This document shows positions 8,178 to 12,284 of a DNA stretch of 12,284 nt, in pieces (positions within the stretch are counted from its first letter, which is position 1; each line of letters starts with the position of its first letter). The stretch covers positions 1 through 12,284 of the forward strand of contig CALZJV010000271.1 of the NCBI GenBank assembly GCA_945787595.1. The letters are read 5' to 3'. A program made the translations under genes and the position numbers. Source of the stretch: an uncultured Desulfobacterales bacterium. Its GTDB lineage: Bacteria; Desulfobacterota; Desulfobacteria; Desulfobacterales; JAFDCJ01. Under the pieces are notes generated by a model. That model did no database searches and was not told where the DNA came from. It saw only the letters and a program-made list of their open reading frames with translations.

Positions 8178-8927
8178 GTGAGCGTTTTCAAAAAAAAATT
8201 CAATATGCAAGCTGATTCCGGAAGTAATCACACGCCGGTGCTTGCGTTTAAAGGGGTGTCGACCGAGCCGGATCCCATGTTTGATTCACCCCTTTGGGAT
8301 GTCACGTTTACCCTTTCTCGGAGGGAGCTTCTGCTCATTCGGTTGGAACGCGGGCGTTTCAGACTTCCACTAGCGGACCTGGCTGCCGGCGTTTTAGAAC
8401 CCGGGCAGGGCACCGTCGAATTTTTTGGCGATAATTGGCTCCGGATGTCCCCCGATTATTCATCGACACAGCGAGGAAAAATCGGACGGGTATTTGAAGA
8501 CCACGGATGGATCAGCAATCTTGATATCGGCGAAAATATTACCCTGGCACAAAGGCACCATTCAATTCGATCAGATTCGGATATCGAAGAAGAAGCGACC
8601 AATCTGGCAAGAATGTTTGGCCTTCCGGGCTTGCCTCACCGGGCGCTTGCAGGAACGCGCCGGGAGGATTTGAGGCGATCTGCGTTTATTCGCGCTTTTA
8701 TAGGCGATCCGTCGCTTATCATCCTGGAACGCCCGACGAGAAATCTTTTCCCCGGAATTATGCCACCGTTGATGAACACGATTCGGGCTGCCCGGGATCG
8801 AGGCAGTGCAGTTATTTGGACAACAAGCGAAGACCGCGTTTGGAGTGAAAGCGGTATTCATGCTACCCTGAAATGCACGATGTTCGGCTCACGCATGAAT
8901 GTAATCAAAGAGGGCGATAATGGCTGA
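8178..8927 (+). CDS. degenerate ABC ATPase-like (MlaF-position) protein
   Basis: A 249-residue protein that follows the fold order of an ABC nucleotide-binding domain and sits where MlaF is expected, but every nucleotide motif is altered. Walker A aligns to LERGRFRLP (56-64), with Lys replaced by Arg62 and the following Ser/Thr by Leu-Pro. The Q-loop Gln is Glu107 (VFEDHGW). The LSGGQ signature is LAGTR (157-161). Walker B and catalytic Glu read IILERPT, giving Glu184 and Arg185 in place of Asp-Glu. The D-loop is NLFP and the H-loop His is Ser217 (TTSED). Surrounding structural parts such as LAAGVLEPGQGTV are well kept and there is no stop or frameshift, so it looks like a maintained pseudo-ATPase, not a decaying gene. 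The ribosome site for GTG 8178 is weak; ATG 8205 (residue 10) is an alternative start. The end overlaps the MCE gene by eight bases. Confidence 0.85.
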   Translation: MSVFKKKFNMQADSGSNHTPVLAFKGVSTEPDPMFDSPLWDVTFTLSRRELLLIRLERGRFRLPLADLAAGVLEPGQGTVEFFGDNWLRMSPDYSSTQRGKIGRVFEDHGWISNLDIGENITLAQRHHSIRSDSDIEEEATNLARMFGLPGLPHRALAGTRREDLRRSAFIRAFIGDPSLIILERPTRNLFPGIMPPLMNTIRAARDRGSAVIWTTSEDRVWSESGIHATLKCTMFGSRMNVIKEGDNG

Positions 8928-9972
8928 GCGATTCAAATTTAGATATGTGAACCAACTCATCGGGACTTTCGTAATCCTGGTTGTTATTTTAGCCGTTATT
9001 TCTGTTTTCGTCACTGCACGAAGCCAAAAGTGGTTCGAGCAAAATTACAAACTGCGTGTTTTGCTGCCTGAAAGCGGCTCGCACGGTCTGCGCAATGGGT
9101 CCGAGGTGTTACTTCTGGGTGCGATCGCGGGGCAGGTCATGGAGATCACCATTAATAAAAACGATCGTATGGAAGCCCATCTCAGTATCCGGGCCGATTT
9201 TTTCCGATTTGTGCGGGATGATTCTGTGGCCATCATTCGGTCGAAATTCGGGCTGGTGGCCCAGGATGTTTACCTTGAGATCAGCCGTGGAACCGGCGCC
9301 TTGCTGCCGCAAAAAAATGCGGTCATTGCGTGTGAGATTGAAAAAAGCATTATAACGTCAATTGAGCAAACGCTGGCGCGATTGGAGAATGCGACGTTGC
9401 CTGCAATTGAAGAATACCGGGAACTGGCTGTCGATTTTCGAGATCCGGAAAGTCCCTTGCAGTCGGTGCTGGACCGCCTGAATCGTATCTCCGAAAGTCT
9501 GGAAGCCGGCGAAGGTATTGCCGCCAAACTCCTGACAGACAAATCCCTGGCTATTGATATTGAGAAAATCCTGACCGGCATAAATTCGACCCTAAACGAG
9601 CTGATGGTTGTTTTAAAGGATGCTCGAAACACGAGCGGCAAGATTGCGGAGGCCGCTGATAACGTCAGCGGGCAACTCGCTGCAATGCCCCGCATTGCAG
9701 CGCTGACCGAAAATGTGTTTCGCAAGGCTGTAGTGGTCTTGCAGGATATCCATAAAACCATGGATCGATTTCCGGGCATTATGGGCCGGTTGGAAGGGGA
9801 AATTCAGACGCTGCCCGAACTTATTAGGCAGACTGCAGAGACCTTGCGCCAAATCGAGAAACTGGTAATTGGCATGCAAAAACACTGGTTGCTGCGTGAA
9901 TATGTCGAGCAGCAAACGCCGGTGACGCGGATTCCATCTGCTGAGGTTGGTCAAAAAAGGAAACAGCCATGA
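8920..9972 (+). CDS. mlaD: MlaD-like MCE domain protein
   Basis: A 350-residue protein with one N-terminal membrane helix (about 13-32) and an MCE domain (about 41-125). MCE features are the GLRNGSEVLLLGAIAGQV segment, the IRADFFRFVRDDSVAII strand pair and SKFGLVAQDVYLEI. The MCE ring binds lipid in the periplasm and links the permease to the partner membrane. The remaining 220 residues are mostly predicted amphipathic helix, as in longer MCE proteins that build needle or tunnel-like extensions, and the total is about twice the length of E. coli MlaD. The start ATG overlaps the end of the ATPase-like gene (ATGGCTGA), with GAGGG six bases upstream (8910-8914), and its stop overlaps the next start as ATGA. 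Tight overlap implies coupled synthesis with both neighbours. Confidence 0.9.
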   Translation: MAERFKFRYVNQLIGTFVILVVILAVISVFVTARSQKWFEQNYKLRVLLPESGSHGLRNGSEVLLLGAIAGQVMEITINKNDRMEAHLSIRADFFRFVRDDSVAIIRSKFGLVAQDVYLEISRGTGALLPQKNAVIACEIEKSIITSIEQTLARLENATLPAIEEYRELAVDFRDPESPLQSVLDRLNRISESLEAGEGIAAKLLTDKSLAIDIEKILTGINSTLNELMVVLKDARNTSGKIAEAADNVSGQLAAMPRIAALTENVFRKAVVVLQDIHKTMDRFPGIMGRLEGEIQTLPELIRQTAETLRQIEKLVIGMQKHWLLREYVEQQTPVTRIPSAEVGQKRKQP

Positions 9973-10913
9973 AAAAACAGGCGCCGCGCTTCTCTTTGGT
10001 TTTTTGTTTATGCGGCTTCGTATTTTATCTGATGCTGACTGGTTGCGTCAAGCCGGCGCCTGAAACCGCCGTAGAAATTGACTCTGAATATTCCAGGTCC
10101 ATGACGGCCGGGCGCTTGGCTTTTGATCAGGGGTTGATCGAACAGGCCACCAGGTTCTATCAACAGGCGCTCAGACGGGCACGTGCAATAGACAGCGCTC
10201 CGCAAATCGGTGATGCAGCATACAATCTGGCGGCTTGCTGGATACACCTTAATCAGCTTGAAATAGCGCGAGATTTGTTGGATGAAGCCGAAACAGAAAT
10301 ATCAAGCATTCACGGCAACATTGCGGATATCAAGCTGGTAGCGGCAAAAGTAGCATGGTTGCAAGGTAATTCGGAAGAGGCATTGATGCTCGCAGATCAG
10401 GTTTTGTCTTCCCCGGGGTCATATCCTGCAGACAACCTACGCCTGCAGGTATATTTACTCCGCGGCCAGATTGCCTGTGATAATGATGATGCCGCGCTGG
10501 CGCTGCAGGAACTGCAAAAAGCCAAAAACATCACCAGTCTTGTTTCAGCCCCCTCGCTGCAAGCCGATATATCCGCATTGGCGGGGCGTATCCATCTGAT
10601 CAAAAGTGAACCCGTCATGGCGGCCAAAGAATTTGACAGCGAAGCCAGATTACTACGGCAAGCAAAACGATATCCGGAAATGGCACACGCGCTTCAAAAT
10701 GCTGCCGAAGTGTATCTAAGTGCGGGCAATTACAGTCTGGCTGCGGATCGTTTTTTTAGAGCGGCGCGCAGCACATTTGCCCAGGGGCAAAATTCGGCTG
10801 CAATGAAGCTGGGGCACCTTGCACTTTCCGCCGCTGATAAGGCCGAAGATCAATCGGTCAAAATAAGAGTACGGGCATTGATGGATGAGATAGAAACCGC
10901 CTCCGGTCAATAA
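9969..10913 (+). CDS. TPR-containing lipoprotein of the mla-like operon
   Basis: A 314-residue exported lipoprotein. The N-terminus has a basic start (KKQAPR), a hydrophobic core and a lipobox LTGC with Cys26 as the lipidated residue; Val-Lys follow, with no Asp at +2, so outer membrane sorting is plausible. The rest is helical tetratricopeptide-like repeats, for example AGRLAFDQGLIEQATRFYQ, the pair around AAYNLAACWIHLNQLEIARD, and later AEVYLSAGNYSLAADRFF. Its start overlaps the MCE stop (ATGA), with AAGGAAA upstream, so it belongs to the same operon. In this place classical systems have a periplasmic lipid carrier (MlaC) or a PqiC-type lipoprotein; a TPR lipoprotein could be an outer-membrane docking partner for the MCE protein. 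That role is inferred from position only. Confidence 0.85.
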   Translation: MKKQAPRFSLVFCLCGFVFYLMLTGCVKPAPETAVEIDSEYSRSMTAGRLAFDQGLIEQATRFYQQALRRARAIDSAPQIGDAAYNLAACWIHLNQLEIARDLLDEAETEISSIHGNIADIKLVAAKVAWLQGNSEEALMLADQVLSSPGSYPADNLRLQVYLLRGQIACDNDDAALALQELQKAKNITSLVSAPSLQADISALAGRIHLIKSEPVMAAKEFDSEARLLRQAKRYPEMAHALQNAAEVYLSAGNYSLAADRFFRAARSTFAQGQNSAAMKLGHLALSAADKAEDQSVKIRVRALMDEIETASGQ

Positions 10914-11173
10914 ATGCGGCTGGAATGAATGCGGGCCGATCCTCCATATTTATTAGATCTGCGCAACCAAGGCTTAGTCCTTATGAACGTCGCGAATTTA
11001 AACCAGTTTTCGATTTCACCAAATAGCTCTTCAGCCTTGTCTTTGCCTTTGAGTTTATTGATGACTGCAGCTGTGCCATGATGCGCGAGGGCCTTTGCCG
11101 AAGTAGCTCCAATCCCCCTGCTTGCTCCTGTTATTAATCCTACCTTATCCTTAGTCCAAGTTCCATAATTCAT
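10907..11173 (-). pseudogene. N-terminal remnant of a short-chain dehydrogenase/reductase
   Basis: The minus-strand frame starts at ATG 11173, five bases after a good AGGGG ribosome site (11176-11180 on the complement). It encodes 88 residues. The first 50 or so match the Rossmann start of SDR oxidoreductases: TKDKVGLITGASRGIG carries the TGxxxGIG cofactor motif, followed by a helix and KGKDKAEELFGEIEN. After that the sequence (NWFKFATFIRTKPWL onward) no longer resembles an SDR, and the Asp/NNAG, Ser and YxxxK parts of a normal 250-residue enzyme are missing. The gene is therefore cut at about position 11015 and joined to unrelated DNA. Its last bases overlap the end of the lipoprotein gene on the opposite strand. 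It cannot be an active dehydrogenase. Confidence 0.7.
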
Positions 11174-11490
11174 TTCCCCTATTTTAAAAAGTGACCATTT
11201 CTTGAATATCACGGCTCAATTGCGGCCTTGTTTCAGGCGTCGGTTCCCATTGATAGATAGATTCAATATCGTTTCGATATCGCAGCTAATAAAGTTGAAG
11301 CGACTGGTGAAAATTAACGTGAAAACTCTCTTTTCCATTCTGGCTACCATCCCAATATTTTGTGCATAGACTATCACTAACCTTATGCTTTTCAACTGTA
11401 TATTAGGTAATACGCAACCCACATATCATAACCGTTGGAGATTACGGCTAGCTAAATTGAGTGAATATCATCTGGCAATCTACAATAAAT

Positions 11491-11557
11491 TGTCAGGTTG
11501 AAACAATCGGCGTTTTCACCCTGATCATTCCTGAGATGGCCAGCCAAAAAGTGAAAA
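11491..11557. mobile_element. possible insertion sequence end remnant
   Basis: TGTCAGGTTGAAAC (11491-11504) is followed by TTTTCAC (11513-11519), a CCTGATCATTCCTGAGATGG segment and GTGAAAA (11551-11557). A TGT start followed by repeated TTGAAA/TTTTCAC/GTGAAAA words resembles the multi-site ends of IS21-family elements, from memory. No transposase gene or second end is present in the window, so this would be an orphan or decayed end. Confidence 0.25.
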
Positions 11558-12195
11558 TATCATCCATTTTAGAAACCTGTGATATGTCTGACAAAATTTT
11601 TCGCACAGTATCAAAGGTTCGATTTAGAAGTCCAAAATAAATTAAGGCTCATAAAAGTGTGTATTTGCCCTGGCTAATCTGCAAATTTATTCGCCATGAA
11701 TGAGGCATGTTTTTCCCCTGTGTCGGACCGTGCTTTAGCATCGTCCAAAAACGCTTGCGAGATCACTTTGAAACATGTACTTTTGTTCAATTTGAATTTA
11801 TGGCAAAATCCAGCCTACAAAGTACACTAAATTTTCTTCTGTCTCAGATGATATCACAACTTTGACCGAACTTTGGATTATCTCAGGCCTGCCTGAATAA
11901 AAACAATTTTCAGAAAGTAAAAGGGTGCCTGTAGACACTTTTTCGTTATTCTGCTTTTTTATCTTAATAATTTATCGCGTAGATTCCACCAATATTTTTG
12001 AAAGTTGATATTTTTAGTGCCCACATGAGTCAATTAATTCTCATTTAGAATCATGCACATCTTTTTTCATCAATATGGCTTTATAAGTTGTAATCAGTTT
12101 TGGCGCTGTACCCATCGTTACTAAGACAACAAGCAGTACTGATAAAACAAAAAACCAGACAAAGGGCAAAATCAAAAAAACAGTACAGTAAAGAT

Positions 12196-12237
12196 CCGGG
12201 TCCAGAGGGCCCGGCTTTGGTCCACCCCTGAGGGGTG
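12196..12237. repeat. pair of GC-rich hairpins
   Basis: CCGGG (12196-12200) can pair with CCCGG (12210-12214), and CACCCC (12223-12228) pairs with GGGGTG (12232-12237) over a three-base loop. They stand out in AT-rich surroundings. No T run follows, so they are not typical terminators; they may belong to a structured leader or repeat that continues past the window. Confidence 0.45.
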
Positions 12238-12262
12238 ATATGGGTGATTACATTTGCCAGCA

Positions 12263-12284
12263 GTGTTCAGGTGTCGGGTGTCAG
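12263..12284. repeat. partial GTGTCAG repeat at the window end
   Basis: GTGTTCAGGTGTCGGGTGTCAG is a variant of the tandem GGTTTCAGGTGTCA unit seen at 6945-6974. It is cut by the window end. Confidence 0.6.

Larger units (their letters stand above)
11174..12284. other. 1.1-kb AT-rich stretch without a supported gene
   Basis: Stops are dense on both strands. Open frames here (for example 11216-11422 on the minus strand, 68 codons) have no ribosome site or recognisable family. Items worth marking are an IS-end-like segment near 11491-11557, two GC-rich hairpins near 12196-12237 and a GTGTCAG repeat copy at the end. The composition is lower in GC than the operons, as expected for non-coding or decayed DNA. 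Confidence 0.55.

Noticed and set aside
11216..11422. 68-codon minus-strand frame
   Set aside because: No ribosome site and no recognisable motif in an AT-rich, stop-dense region; likely chance.
11920..11943. Possible terminator AAAGGGTG...CACTTTTT
   Set aside because: The stem depends on two G-T pairs and A-T pairs, and there is no gene ending nearby on either strand.

Overview
The window looks like a chromosomal piece of a Gram-negative, probably Desulfobacterota (Desulfobacterales-type) bacterium. This is an inference from protein style, from the MCE/Mla-type envelope transport genes and from the intergenic repeat style (copies of a TTTCAGGTGTCAGG unit, AT-rich CAAATACCAAA-like stretches). 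All complete genes lie on the + strand. Both flanks hold only broken minus-strand gene ends: a radical SAM C-terminus on the left and an SDR N-terminus on the right, surrounded by long non-coding, AT-rich DNA.

Region 1 (852-6801) is a signalling block. A very large membrane hybrid histidine kinase (MASE1-CHASE-PAS-GAF-HisKA-HATPase-REC-REC) ends in a terminator hairpin. A repeat-filled gap follows, then a stand-alone Hpt protein, then a response regulator whose output is a class III nucleotide cyclase domain. Together they could form a phosphorelay: kinase His892, receiver Asp, Hpt His56, cyclase receiver Asp51. Two parts look altered. The kinase ATPase domain lacks about 30 residues between the HisKA domain and the N box. 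The cyclase keeps its metal and adenine-selecting residues but has Gly and Gln where the transition-state Asn and Arg belong.

Region 2 (7070-10913) is a four-gene Mla/MCE-type lipid transport operon: MlaE-like permease, an ABC ATPase-like protein, an MlaD-like MCE protein and a TPR lipoprotein. The last three are tightly overlapped. The ATPase-like protein is the most unusual item in the window: Walker A, Q-loop, signature, Walker B, catalytic Glu and H-loop are all substituted, yet the reading frame is intact and translationally joined to the MCE gene. This suggests a pseudo-ATPase, structural or regulatory, in a lipid-bridging complex. Two short open frames with stops embedded in the GTG starts of the permease and the pseudo-ATPase, plus hairpins, suggest translational coupling or leader control.

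Region 3 (10914-12284) contains the SDR remnant, a possible IS-end-like sequence, two GC-rich hairpins and another copy of the GTGTCAG repeat at the very end. I see no intact gene there.
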